Assembly (NCBI GenBank): GCA_964430935.1
Contig: CAYSHK010000057.1
Location: 1 to 64,000, forward strand
Source: Thermopetrobacter sp964430935
Lineage (GTDB): Bacteria; Pseudomonadota; Alphaproteobacteria; Rhizobiales; Aestuariivirgaceae
DNA length: 64,000 nt
Reading direction: 5' to 3'
In this document: piece after piece, positions 36,181 to 45,539 of the stretch
Numbering within the stretch: position 1 is the first letter of the stretch
Layout of the letters: the number at the start of each line of letters is the position of its first letter
Made by a program: the position numbers and the translations under genes
Notes under the pieces: model-generated
The model's database searches: none
The model's input: only the letters and a program-made list of their open reading frames with translations
Told to the model about the DNA's origin: nothing

Positions 36181-36951
36181 TCAGACGGACCGGCCGCCCC
36201 GCCCCTCCTCCAGCAGTCCGGCGATGGCCGCGCGCAGCTCCTCCAGCCCCTGCTTCTTGCGTGCCGAGGTGACGTGGATCTCCGGATGCGCGGCGGGTCT
36301 GCGCTCCAGTCTGCGGCGCATGTCGCGCAGCAGCTTCTCCAGGGCCGCGGCCTTCGCCTTGTCCGCCTTGGTGACCACCACCTGGTAGTTCACCGCCGCC
36401 TCGTCGAGCAGGTCCATGGCCTCCAGATCATGGGGCTTCAGCCCGTGGCGGGCGTCCACGAGGATGAACACCCGCCGCAGCGGCTGCCTGCCGCGCAGGA
36501 AATCGCGCACGAGCCGCTGCCATTTCTTCACCAGTGATTTCGGCGCCTTGGCGTATCCGTATCCGGGCATGTCCACCAGGGCCATCCGGCCATCGGCGAG
36601 GGCGAAGTAGTTCAGCTCCCGCGTGCGCCCCGGCGTGTTGGAGGTGCGCGCCACGTCCTTCCGGCCGAAGAGGGCGTTGATGAGGGAGGACTTTCCGACG
36701 TTGGAGCGCCCGGCGAAGGCGATCTCCACATCGTGCGGTTCCGGCAGGGCGGAGAGGCTCGCGACGCCGCGCAGGAACACCGGGGGACGCTTGAACAGTT
36801 CGCGCCCCGCCGCCAGCGCCCGTTCGCGCTCCGCCTCGTCCAGAGCCGAAAGGGGGGCGGATCGTGCCGCCCCCTCCTCCAGGAATCTGCGTTTCAGCTC
36901 TTGCCCGGCTTCTTCTTCAGGAAGTTCAGGCTGTCCCTTATGTTCTGCCAC
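36181..36951 (-). CDS. engB: Ribosome biogenesis GTPase EngB (YsxC/YihA)
   Basis: EngB is a small GTPase needed for large-subunit assembly. The G motifs are G1 FAGRSNVGKSSLINAL, G2 TSNTPGRT, G3 LVDMPGYGYA, G4 VVTKADK and G5 VTSARKKQGLEEL. No ATG lies in frame before them. The best start is GTG at 36951, with GGAG eight bases before it, giving 256 residues and a 58-bp overlap with the end of yidC. Family members are usually 200-230 residues, so a later non-ATG start near 36897 remains possible. Translation is likely coupled to yidC. Confidence 0.9.
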   Translation of the reverse strand: MAEHKGQPELPEEEAGQELKRRFLEEGAARSAPLSALDEAERERALAAGRELFKRPPVFLRGVASLSALPEPHDVEIAFAGRSNVGKSSLINALFGRKDVARTSNTPGRTRELNYFALADGRMALVDMPGYGYAKAPKSLVKKWQRLVRDFLRGRQPLRRVFILVDARHGLKPHDLEAMDLLDEAAVNYQVVVTKADKAKAAALEKLLRDMRRRLERRPAAHPEIHVTSARKKQGLEELRAAIAGLLEEGRGGRSV

Positions 36952-38708
36952 AGATGTATCTCCGCGCCGTGCTTCTTCATGATGTAGGCCTGCTGGATGA
37001 TGGACAGGAAGTTGTTCCATGCCCAGTAGAGGACCAGTCCCGCCGGGAAGCTGGCCAGCATGAAGGTGAAGATGACCGGCATCCAGTTGAACAGCTGCGC
37101 CTGGACGGGATCCGGCGGCGCCGGATTGAGACGCATCTGCACCCACATGGTGATGCCCATGAGCAGGGGCAGCACGCCGATCATCAGGAACTGCGGCGGA
37201 TCCCACGGGATGAGGCCGAAGAGGTTGAAGATCGAGGTGGGGTCCGGCGCGGAGAGGTCCCGGATCCAGAGGATGAAGGGCGCGTGACGCATCTCGATGG
37301 TCACGAAGAGCACCTTGTACAGGGCGAAGAAGATCGGGATCTGCACCAGCATCGGCAGACAGCCGGCCATGGGCGAGACCTTGTGCTTGCGGTACAGGTC
37401 CATCATCGCCTGCTGCTGCTTCATCCGGTCGTCCTTGTGGAGCTGCTTGATGCGCTCCAGTTCCGGCTGCAGCTGCTTCATCTTCGCCATGGAGGCGTAG
37501 GACTTGTTCGACAGCGGGAACAGGACGAGCTTGATGACCAGCGTCGCCGCCAGGATGGCGAAGCCGTAGTTGCCGAGCAGGTTGTACAGCCAGTGCAGCA
37601 GGAAGAACATGGGCTTGGTGATGAAGTAGAACCAGCCCCAGTCGATGAGCAGATCGAATTTCTTGATTCCGTGCTGCTGCGCGTATGCGTCGATCAGCTT
37701 CACGACCTTCGCGCCGGCGAAGATCAGCGTGCTGTTCTCCGCCTTCGCGCCCGGCGCCACGGTGATGCCGTCCTTCGACAGGTAGTCGGACTGGAAGATG
37801 TCCGTCGCGCCGGATTTCGTATGGAAGAACCGGCCGTGGATGGCCTCGTCCTGACTGGCCGGAACGACCGTCACCGCCCAGTACTTGTCGGTGATGCCGA
37901 GCCATCCGCCCCGCGAATCCGCCTCCTCGGGCTTCGCGTCGGCCTCCATAAGATCCTTGTACTTCACCTCGTGCAGGTCGTCGCCGAGCACGCCGATCAG
38001 CCCCTCGTGCAGGACGAAGAATCCCTGCGTCTTCGGGATGCCGTGCCGTTGCACGCGGGCGAAGGGATACAGCGTCACCGGCTTGCCCGAGGTGTTCTCG
38101 ACGCTCTGGGTGACGGTGAACATGTAGTTCTCGTCCACCGAGAAGGTGCGGCGGAAGATCAGACCCTCGCCGTTGTCCCATTCGATGGTCACCGGCTGCC
38201 CGACCGTCAGCTTCGCCCCTCCGGGCGCCTTCCACACGGTGTCCGGTCCCGGCACCTTCACCGGCGTCCCCGCCGCCGCGACCCAGCCGGTCTCGGAGAA
38301 ATACGCGTCCTTCGCACCCGTCGGGGACAGCAGGGTGATGATCGGACTGTCCGGCTCGACCGTCTCGCGGTACTTCTTCAGCTTCAGATCGTCGAGCCGG
38401 CCGCCCTTCAGATTGATGGAGCCCGCCAGCGAGGGGGTGTCGATCTCCACGCGCGGCGTCTCGGCCACCACCATGTCGCGGGGCCGGAAGGCCTGCGGCG
38501 TGCCCGGAGCCTGCGGCGTTCCCGCCCTGCCCGCCGGCGCGGCGGGCAATGTCGCGTCGGGAGAGGGCGCGGCGGGCGTCGTCTGCGCGGTCTGCTGCGG
38601 AGCCGGCTGCGGCTTCTTCGGCTGGGGCGCGAAGAAGAACTGCCAGCCGAACATGATCGCCACGGACAGCACGATGGCAATGATGAGATTTCTGTTGTCG
38701 CCGCTCAT
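36894..38708 (-). CDS. yidC: Membrane protein insertase YidC
   Basis: YidC inserts and folds inner-membrane proteins, alone or with SecYEG. The 604-residue protein has the long Gram-negative form: one N-terminal span (RNLIIAIVLSVAIMFGWQFF), a Pro/Ala linker, a large periplasmic domain (about residues 75-340), and the C-terminal insertase core with five spans. Core marks include YGFAILAATLVIKLVLFPL with the hydrophilic-groove arginine replaced by lysine, as in some relatives, and MAGCLPMLVQIPIFFALY. It lies between rnpA and engB on the same strand. The usual small gene yidD is missing between rnpA and yidC. Confidence 0.96.
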   Translation of the reverse strand: MSGDNRNLIIAIVLSVAIMFGWQFFFAPQPKKPQPAPQQTAQTTPAAPSPDATLPAAPAGRAGTPQAPGTPQAFRPRDMVVAETPRVEIDTPSLAGSINLKGGRLDDLKLKKYRETVEPDSPIITLLSPTGAKDAYFSETGWVAAAGTPVKVPGPDTVWKAPGGAKLTVGQPVTIEWDNGEGLIFRRTFSVDENYMFTVTQSVENTSGKPVTLYPFARVQRHGIPKTQGFFVLHEGLIGVLGDDLHEVKYKDLMEADAKPEEADSRGGWLGITDKYWAVTVVPASQDEAIHGRFFHTKSGATDIFQSDYLSKDGITVAPGAKAENSTLIFAGAKVVKLIDAYAQQHGIKKFDLLIDWGWFYFITKPMFFLLHWLYNLLGNYGFAILAATLVIKLVLFPLSNKSYASMAKMKQLQPELERIKQLHKDDRMKQQQAMMDLYRKHKVSPMAGCLPMLVQIPIFFALYKVLFVTIEMRHAPFILWIRDLSAPDPTSIFNLFGLIPWDPPQFLMIGVLPLLMGITMWVQMRLNPAPPDPVQAQLFNWMPVIFTFMLASFPAGLVLYWAWNNFLSIIQQAYIMKKHGAEIHLWQNIRDSLNFLKKKPGKS

Positions 38709-38834
38709 GGCCTGGTCGAAGCCCTTCCTGTCATGCCCGGATGCGTACCGGCGTCTCCCGCCGGCGTGTCCGGATGTCTGCTTATGTGGCGTCCTTCGGG
38801 GGAATGTGCGGGCGTGCCGTCTCCATGTCCGGTT

Positions 38835-39254
38835 TCATCCGCCCTTCCGCGGGCCTTTCCGGCGCGGGCGCGGACGGGCCGCGTATCCCTTGCCGGCGTT
38901 GAGTTTCTTCACCGCCCGCTCGATCTGTCCGGCCAGCTCCCGGTACGGGCAGACGGCCGTGCCCTCGCGGGCGATGAACACGTAGTCGTGCCCCCTCCGC
39001 AGGAGCCCCTCGGGGAGCTGCCGCACGACCTCGCGCATCCTGCGCCGGGCCCTGTTGCGGACGACCGCCCCGCCGATGCGTTTCGTGGTGGTGAAGCCGA
39101 CGCCCGGCGGACCGTCGTCGTCCCGCCTGCGCATCTGCACCACCACGTGCGGCATGGCCCGGAAGGTACCCCGCGCCGCCGCGAGAAATTCGTGCCGCCT
39201 GCGGAGCTTGCGGGGGCGGATCTCTCCGGGTTCCGGATGTCCGTTTCCGCCCAT
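38835..39254 (-). CDS. rnpA: Ribonuclease P protein component
   Basis: RnpA is the basic protein that assists RNase P RNA in removing tRNA leaders. The 139-residue protein has GVGFTTTKRIGGAVVRNRARRRMREVVR, quoted here as its core VVRNRARRRMREVVR, the family's RNR signature. The C-terminus is a positively charged tail (ARPRPRRKGPRKGG). The chain is slightly longer than the usual 110-130 residues. It sits 61 bp after rpmH in the conserved order. Confidence 0.94.
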   Translation of the reverse strand: MGGNGHPEPGEIRPRKLRRRHEFLAAARGTFRAMPHVVVQMRRRDDDGPPGVGFTTTKRIGGAVVRNRARRRMREVVRQLPEGLLRRGHDYVFIAREGTAVCPYRELAGQIERAVKKLNAGKGYAARPRPRRKGPRKGG

Positions 39255-39315
39255 CTGCGCCTCCCGTCCCGCGGCACGGAGGGAAGGGGGCCTCCGGCCG
39301 CCCTTCCGGTGCGCG

Positions 39316-39450
39316 TCAGGCGCTCAGACGGGCGCGACCCTTGGCGCGGCGGCGGCGGATGACGGCGCGTCCGCCGCGGGTGGCCATGCGGGCACGGAAA
39401 CCGTGACGGCGCTTGCGGACGAGGCGCGAGGGCTGATAGGTGCGCTTCAT
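39316..39450 (-). CDS. rpmH: 50S ribosomal protein L34
   Basis: This 44-residue basic protein starts MKRTYQPSRLVRKRRHGFRA, the L34 signature, and ends RRRRAKGRARLSA. It heads the rpmH-rnpA-yidC-engB operon. A promoter with a 17-bp spacer lies about 120 bp upstream, leaving a long leader. No DnaA boxes were seen near it. Confidence 0.97.
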   Translation of the reverse strand: MKRTYQPSRLVRKRRHGFRARMATRGGRAVIRRRRAKGRARLSA

Positions 39451-39577
39451 TGTCGTGTTCTCCGTAAAAGGCTGTCCGAAACATGAAAAGACACGCCCTG
39501 CCACCCCCGCCCAGCTTCGCGGCGGCCCGTGGCAGTTCGCGCCGGGCCCGTCGGGCCCCTTGGATCTGTTGCAGCGG

Positions 39578-39606
39578 CTTATACGGGCATGACGGGTCCA
39601 AGTCAA
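39578..39606 (-). promoter_or_regulatory. Sigma-70 promoter of the rpmH operon
   Basis: On the minus strand TTGACT, a 17-bp spacer and TATAAG give a near-consensus promoter, with a start expected near 39571 and a leader of about 120 nt. Confidence 0.8.
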
Positions 39607-39665
39607 CGAGAAGCGGGTTTTTGCCGCAGCATCTCACGGATCGTCGGGGCGTCTCCGGCGGGCCG

Positions 39666-42533
39666 TCACGGCCGGTCCCCGCCGGCCCGCAGGAAGCGGG
39701 CCGTCTCGCGGACCGCCTCCGCCAGTCCGACCCGAAGCACCGGCGCGTTCTCCGGGAAGGCGGTCAGGAACCGGCTGGCCAGCCGCGAATCCAGCATCAC
39801 GAAGACACCCCGATCATGCTGCGTGCGGACGAGTCGGCCGAAGGCCTGCCGCAGTTTCAGACGCACCATCATGTCCGTCCAGGCCTGCCCGCCGAAGGCC
39901 TGCCTCCGGGCCCGCTCCAGGATGGTCGGCCGCGGCCAGGGCACGCGGTCCATCACCATCAGGCGCAGCGAGCGGCCGGGCACGTCCACCCCGTCGCGCA
40001 CGGCGTCCGTTCCGAGCAGGCAGGAATCCTCCTGCTGGCGGAACAGGTCCACCAGCGAGCCGGTGTCCATGGGATCCACATGCTGGGCGTGGAGCGGGAT
40101 TCCGTTCCGCGCCAGCGGCCCCATGATGCGTCCGTGCACCGCCCGCAGGCGCGATATCGCCGTGAACAGGCCCAGCGCTCCGCCGCCGGCGGCGAGGAAC
40201 AGCTCGCGGAACGCCGCCGCCAGCTGGTCCATGTCCTCGCGTCCCAGATCGTTGACCAGCAGGATGCGGGCGTTGCGCGCGTAGTCGAAGGGCGAGCGGA
40301 AGGACACCCGCCGCACCGGCCAGGGCAGATGCGAAGCTCCGGTGCGCATCTCCGCGCTTTGCCAGTCGTCGGGCATGTCCGGCCGCCGGTCGCGCAGCGT
40401 CGCGGAGGTCACGACCACCGTGTCCGCCACCCCCAGCACGCATTCGGCCAGCGGCACGGTGGGGTCCACCCAGTGCGAATGCAGTCCGGTGTCGAATTCC
40501 TGGCCGTGCGCGTACTGGATCGAGAACCATTCGACGAAACGGCCGTCCTGTGCGTCCTCCTCCGCTTCGGCCATGAGGCGGCGGAGCATGGCCCGCCATC
40601 CGCCGAGCATCAGCTCGCCGCGCCGCCGCAGGGAGCGTGCCAGGGATTCCAGCCGGTTGCGTTCGGAGCCCGTGAGATCCTTCGCCTCCTCGTGCAGACG
40701 GCGCAGCAGGGCGGCCGCCAGTCGTCCCATGGCCGCCCGCAGTTCCCCCAGTTCGGCCTCCAGCCGTTCCGCCGCTTCCACGAGGGCCGGGTCGGGCGGA
40801 TGGCACTCCGCCTCGATTTCCGTCCCCGCCCTGTTCGCCGGCGCCCGCGCCAGCACGTGCCCGCGCGCCAGGTGCAGAAAGACCTCCGCCACCCCGCGGG
40901 GAGTCCCTTCCGCGATGCGCCGCCGCCAGCCGGCCGCCGGCAGACATGATGCCGCCGCCTCCACGGACTTCAGCGGGGCGGTGCCGTCGCGGAGCCCCTC
41001 CAGCAGGTCGCCAAGGCGTTCCCGCAGTGCGCGGCCTCTGCGCCGCCGTTCCTCCGGTCCTCGGATCCAGCGGCGGAGTTCCGCCATCTCCACGCCGGTG
41101 AGATGGCCGGAGAAGGAGGAGTCCGCCGCCTCGAAGAGATGGTGTCCCTCGTCGAAGACGATGCGCGTGAATTCCGTTTCGCCCGTTCCGCCCTCTCCGG
41201 TCCTCTCGCCCAGCATCAGGTCGGCGGCGGCCTGGGTGAGCACCACGGCATGGTTGGCGATCACGATGTCGGCGCGCTGGCCGCGCACGCGGGCCTTCTC
41301 GATGAAGCATTTCCGGAAATGCGGACAGGCGGCGTAGGAGCATTCGCCGCGCCGGTCCGTGAGGCCGAGCGACATGGGCGTCAGCTGGGCGGCCGCGGAA
41401 TGGCCGTCCACCAGCAGGCCCATCAGCCAGGCGGGGAAGTCGCCCCCCACCATGTCCCCGTCGGAGGATGCCAGCGCCCAGCGGGCCACCAGCGCGGCCA
41501 GAGCGGCGCCGCGCGGCGTGCTGGCGGAGAACGAGGCGAAGCGTTCCTGCGCGTTGAGCAGGCACATGTAGTTCTCGCGCCCCTTGCGTACCGCCACCCG
41601 GCGGCGGTGCGCGGCGGGATCGGGCCATATGCGCCGCGTTTCCTCCCTGAGCTGGCGCTGCAGGTTCTTCGTGTAGGTGGAAATCCAGACGGCCCCCGCA
41701 TTGCGCCGTGCCCAGACCGTCGCCGGCGCGAGATAGCCCAGCGTCTTGCCCAGCCCCGTTCCGGCCTCCGCCAACAGAACGTTGTTCACCGTCTCCGAGG
41801 GGCGCGGCGCGAAGGCGCGGGCGACCTCCGCGGCGTAGCGCATCTGCGCCTCCCGTCTTTCGCTCTCCGGTCCCAGTATGCGCTGCAGTTCGCTGCGCGC
41901 CTCGTCGCCCCCCACCGGCTGCGAGCCGGGCGGAGGCTGCGGTCCCGTCTCCTCCCATTCCGGCAGGTGCTCCCAGATCTCCAGACCCGTTCTCTGGTAG
42001 CCCGCCGGGGTGAGCCCGTGTCCGGCCTCCAGGGCCTTCAGAACGAGCCCCGCCCACGGCCAGCGCGCGCCCTGCAGAAAGACCGCGAGCTCCAGGGCCT
42101 GCCGCGGCGCGTGCAGATCGGCGGAGGCGATATGGGCGAGCAGGGCGGCGGCCAGTTCGCGCAGATCCTCCGGGTCGGTGTCGGATATCCCGAGGCCCAG
42201 CGCGGCGCCCATGGCGGAGGGCAGGGGGGATGCGCCGACCGCCGGCATGGCGAAGGCGAAAAGCTCCGCCAGATCGAAATGCCGGACCGCCTGTTCCGCG
42301 CCGGCGCGCCGCCGGCCGGCCATCAGGGCGAGACGGCTGCCCAGGAGCACCGCATGGCAGAGCAGATGCGGACGTTCGTCCAGCCTCGGCAGGGCGCTCC
42401 GGGCGTCCGTGACGGAGGTCGTGCCGTCCTCGGAGATGCGGATCCGTCCTCCATCGTCCGCGATGGCGGGCACGGCGGAAAGCGCCTCGCGATACGTTCG
42501 CAGGGGATTCGGCGAATCTTCGATGCTGCCCAT
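39666..42533 (-). CDS. DinG-like ATP-dependent DNA helicase
   Basis: The 955-residue superfamily 2 helicase resembles DinG/XPD. It has Walker A AEAGTGLGKTLGYL, the Walker B region FDEGHHLF, and four candidate iron-sulfur cysteines: one in ENYMC near residue 323 and three in CSYAACPHFRKC from residue 398. Motifs V-VI are GTDAVRDGVDVPG and RLKLRQAFGRLVR. Members unwind DNA structures that stall replication. An N-terminal domain of about 250 residues before the helicase core is not assigned. The ATG at 42533 is used; an in-frame start at 42575 adds 14 unconserved residues. The gene diverges from lysS. Confidence 0.88.
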   Translation of the reverse strand: MGSIEDSPNPLRTYREALSAVPAIADDGGRIRISEDGTTSVTDARSALPRLDERPHLLCHAVLLGSRLALMAGRRRAGAEQAVRHFDLAELFAFAMPAVGASPLPSAMGAALGLGISDTDPEDLRELAAALLAHIASADLHAPRQALELAVFLQGARWPWAGLVLKALEAGHGLTPAGYQRTGLEIWEHLPEWEETGPQPPPGSQPVGGDEARSELQRILGPESERREAQMRYAAEVARAFAPRPSETVNNVLLAEAGTGLGKTLGYLAPATVWARRNAGAVWISTYTKNLQRQLREETRRIWPDPAAHRRRVAVRKGRENYMCLLNAQERFASFSASTPRGAALAALVARWALASSDGDMVGGDFPAWLMGLLVDGHSAAAQLTPMSLGLTDRRGECSYAACPHFRKCFIEKARVRGQRADIVIANHAVVLTQAAADLMLGERTGEGGTGETEFTRIVFDEGHHLFEAADSSFSGHLTGVEMAELRRWIRGPEERRRRGRALRERLGDLLEGLRDGTAPLKSVEAAASCLPAAGWRRRIAEGTPRGVAEVFLHLARGHVLARAPANRAGTEIEAECHPPDPALVEAAERLEAELGELRAAMGRLAAALLRRLHEEAKDLTGSERNRLESLARSLRRRGELMLGGWRAMLRRLMAEAEEDAQDGRFVEWFSIQYAHGQEFDTGLHSHWVDPTVPLAECVLGVADTVVVTSATLRDRRPDMPDDWQSAEMRTGASHLPWPVRRVSFRSPFDYARNARILLVNDLGREDMDQLAAAFRELFLAAGGGALGLFTAISRLRAVHGRIMGPLARNGIPLHAQHVDPMDTGSLVDLFRQQEDSCLLGTDAVRDGVDVPGRSLRLMVMDRVPWPRPTILERARRQAFGGQAWTDMMVRLKLRQAFGRLVRTQHDRGVFVMLDSRLASRFLTAFPENAPVLRVGLAEAVRETARFLRAGGDRP

Positions 42534-42653
42534 CGCTTCACCATAACAGCGGCCCCGCGGCGCGCAAGCGCGCATGGAGCTTGATCTTTCGCGCGGCCCC
42601 TCCTAGAGCTTTGCAGCGAGACCGTGCACGAACTTCCGGAATTCCGAGGACAC

Positions 42654-44255
42654 ATGACCAGCAAGGTTGACCCCGAAATCCGCCGCGAGGCGGAAAACTC
42701 CAAGGCCTGGCCCTTCCAGGAGGCGCGCCGCATCCTGCAGCGTCTGGAGCGGAGGAAGGACCGCGACGCGGACCGTCCGGTCCTGTTCGAGACGGGCTAC
42801 GGTCCGTCGGGCCTGCCGCACATCGGCACCTTCGGCGAGGTGGCCCGCACCCAGATGGTGCGCCACGCGCTGGAAACGCTCGCCGACGTGAAGACGCGGC
42901 TCGTCTGCTTTTCGGACGACATGGACGCCCTGCGCAAGGTGCCGGACAACGTGCCCAATCCGGAGCTGCTGGAGGCGAATCTCGGCAAGCCGCTGACGAA
43001 GGTGCCGGACCCCTTCGGAACCCACGAGAGCTTCGGGGCGCACAACAACGCCCGTCTGCGCGCCTTTCTGGACCGTTTCGGCTTCGATTACGAGTTCGCC
43101 TCGTCCACCGAATACTACACCTCCGGCCGTTTCGACGACGCGTTGCTGCGCATGCTGGAGAAGTTCGACGAGGTGATGGCCATCATGCTGCCCACCCTCC
43201 GCGAGGAGCGGCGGAGGACCTACTCGCCGTTCCTGCCCATCCATCCGGAGACCGGCATCGTCATGCAGGTTCCGGTGGAGGAGGTGAAGCTCGACGCCGG
43301 CACCATCGTCTGGCGCGATCCGGAAACCGGGAAGGCCTACGAGACGCCGGTCACCGGAGGTCACTGCAAGCTGCAGTGGAAGCCGGACTGGGCCATGCGC
43401 TGGTATGCGCTCGGCGTGGACTACGAGATGGCCGGAAAGGATCTCATAGATTCGGTGAAGGTGGGGCAGAGGATCTGCCGTGTTCTTGGCGGAACGCCTC
43501 CGGAAAGCTTCATCTACGAGCTGTTTCTCGACGAGAATGGACAGAAGATCTCCAAGTCCAAGGGCAACGGCCTGACCATCGAGGAATGGCTGCGCTATGG
43601 CACTTCGGAATCCTTGCAGCTGTTCATGTTCAACAAGCCGAAAGCGGCCAAGAGGCTGTATTTCGATGTCATTCCGCAGAACGTGGACGACTACTACGCC
43701 CATTTGCGCAAGTATCCGGAGCAGGATGTCGGGCAGAAGCTGACCAATCCCGTCTGGCACATCCACCGCGGCGAGCCCCCGGCGGTGGACATGCCGATCA
43801 CTTTCGCGCTGCTGCTCAATCTGGTTTCCGCCTCCCATTCGGAGGACAAGGAGATCCTGTGGGGCTTCATCCGCCGCTACGCCCCGGGGGCGTCGCCGGA
43901 GACCCACCCGGAGGTGGACCGTCTGGTGGAGTTCGCCATCAACTACTACGAGGACTTCGTGAAACCCTCCAAGCGGTTCCGCCCCCCCACCGAGAAGGAG
44001 CGGGCGGCCCTGGAGGATCTGGAGACGCGGCTTGCGGAGCTTCCGGAGGACGCCGATGCGGAGGCCATCCAGAACGTGGTCTACGAGGTGGGCAAGACGC
44101 ATGGTTTCGAACCGCTGCGCGACTGGTTCCGGGCGCTCTACGAGGTGCTGCTCGGCCAGCCGCAGGGCCCGCGTTTCGGGTCCTTCGTGGCGCTCTACGG
44201 CATCGGGGAAACCCGCCGCATGATCCGCGACGCGCTGGAGGGCCGTCTGGGCTGA
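42654..44255 (+). CDS. lysS: Lysyl-tRNA synthetase, class I
   Basis: This is the archaeal-type class I enzyme, also called LysK, not the common class II LysRS. The 533-residue protein has the HIGH motif as HIGTFGE near residue 57 and KMSKS as KISKSKGN near residue 299. GAGGA before the ATG at 42654 supports the start. Class I LysRS occurs in some alphaproteobacteria, spirochaetes and many archaea. If it is the only LysRS, it is essential; whether a class II enzyme exists elsewhere in the genome cannot be seen. Confidence 0.95.
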   Translation: MTSKVDPEIRREAENSKAWPFQEARRILQRLERRKDRDADRPVLFETGYGPSGLPHIGTFGEVARTQMVRHALETLADVKTRLVCFSDDMDALRKVPDNVPNPELLEANLGKPLTKVPDPFGTHESFGAHNNARLRAFLDRFGFDYEFASSTEYYTSGRFDDALLRMLEKFDEVMAIMLPTLREERRRTYSPFLPIHPETGIVMQVPVEEVKLDAGTIVWRDPETGKAYETPVTGGHCKLQWKPDWAMRWYALGVDYEMAGKDLIDSVKVGQRICRVLGGTPPESFIYELFLDENGQKISKSKGNGLTIEEWLRYGTSESLQLFMFNKPKAAKRLYFDVIPQNVDDYYAHLRKYPEQDVGQKLTNPVWHIHRGEPPAVDMPITFALLLNLVSASHSEDKEILWGFIRRYAPGASPETHPEVDRLVEFAINYYEDFVKPSKRFRPPTEKERAALEDLETRLAELPEDADAEAIQNVVYEVGKTHGFEPLRDWFRALYEVLLGQPQGPRFGSFVALYGIGETRRMIRDALEGRLG

Positions 44256-44322
44256 CCCTTGTTTCCGGGCCGGTCAGCCCCCAAGTCTGTTCCGGAAAGA
44301 CGAATGAAAGGGGGCTCGATCC

Positions 44323-45522
44323 ATGGCCGAAAGTCTCAAGGACCGCATGAAGCGCCGCATCGAGGAATGGCAGGCCCGTCGCGCGAACCGCCGTGCGGGG
44401 GCGCAGGCCACCGGCCGCGGCATGGGGGAGCGCCTGCGGGCACTGTGGATCCTGCTGTCGGGATGGTTTCTGCGGCCGTTCCGTTTCCTGGCGGATTTCC
44501 TCCGGCGCCGCTCGCTGGTCATCCGCATTCTCATCCTTCTGATCGTCGCCCCCTTCGTGGCTTCGTGGATCTGGCTCGCCTGGCATGCCGCGTGGATCCG
44601 CGACTTCGACCCCGAATACGCTGCGCGGCTGATCGGTGAAAACCGCCTGAAACCGGTCGGGGAGACCGCGGCGGAGAGCGCCCCGGACGGGGAGAGGACC
44701 TGCGGACGCTCCGCCATCGTGGCGGTCGCCGCCGACCTCGTGGACTTCAACATCAACCGCAACAGATGGCTTTCCTCGTCGCCGGTCTACAAGGCGGGCC
44801 TCTTCGGCATACCGTGGAGCTACACGCCCTTCTTCGACAACAAGGCCGCCTTCCAGCGCGGCGTCATGCAGGCGGTCAACATCACCACCATCGAGCTGGC
44901 CGACACCCTTGGCCGGGTGCGTGGCACCTCGCGGCGCGACGCCGACCTCAACGCGGCGCGGGCGGCGGTGCAGGTGGATCCCTACCGCTGGGTGTTCAAT
45001 CCCTTCGACGCCCGGCTGCCGTTCGGCCCGACGACCCCCGCCACCGCCGACTACAAGCGGGCCATCAAGCTGCTGAAGCGCTTCAACGACCGGCTGGAGA
45101 AATGCGAGGCGGTGTTCGACGCCCGCGCCGACAATCTGCTCCAGTTCCTCGACCGGGTGGCCAAGGACATCGGCTCCACCACGGCCCGGCTCCGGGATCG
45201 CGCGGAGGCCTCGGATGCCGGATGGTTCGACTTCCGGGCCGACGACACCTTCTGGTACACCCTGGGACAGCTGTACGGCTACTACGGCATTCTGAACGCC
45301 GCGCGGGCCGATTTTTCCGGTGTCGTCTCCTCGCGCAACGTCGGCGACATCTGGGACAACATGCACGACCATCTGAAGACGGCCATCGGCCTGGATCCGT
45401 GGATCGTCTCCAACGGAGCGGAGGACGGCCTCCTGTTTCCCTCCCACCTGACGGCCATCGGCTTCTACGCCCTCAGGGCGCGGGCCAATCTGGTGGAGAT
45501 CCGGGCGGTGCTGGACAGGTGA
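44323..45522 (+). CDS. DUF2333 family protein
   Basis: The 399-residue protein has a basic N-terminal segment (residues 1-60), one membrane span (about residues 67-88, IRILILLIVAPFVASWIWLAW), and a mostly periplasmic domain with NRWLSSSPVYKAGLFGIPWS and PFFDNKAAFQRGVMQAVN. These match the DUF2333 family, whose function is unknown. It is well kept in Rhodospirillales-like and gammaproteobacterial genomes. It follows lysS by 67 bp and may be co-transcribed. It converges on uppP. Confidence 0.82.
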   Translation: MAESLKDRMKRRIEEWQARRANRRAGAQATGRGMGERLRALWILLSGWFLRPFRFLADFLRRRSLVIRILILLIVAPFVASWIWLAWHAAWIRDFDPEYAARLIGENRLKPVGETAAESAPDGERTCGRSAIVAVAADLVDFNINRNRWLSSSPVYKAGLFGIPWSYTPFFDNKAAFQRGVMQAVNITTIELADTLGRVRGTSRRDADLNAARAAVQVDPYRWVFNPFDARLPFGPTTPATADYKRAIKLLKRFNDRLEKCEAVFDARADNLLQFLDRVAKDIGSTTARLRDRAEASDAGWFDFRADDTFWYTLGQLYGYYGILNAARADFSGVVSSRNVGDIWDNMHDHLKTAIGLDPWIVSNGAEDGLLFPSHLTAIGFYALRARANLVEIRAVLDR

Positions 45523-45539
45523 GGCGTCTGTGACGCGGT

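Noticed and set aside
36181..38235. A 684-codon frame that seems to fuse EngB with a long N-terminal domain
   Set aside because: Only the last 256 codons are EngB. The rest reads through yidC in the wrong frame with no conserved content.
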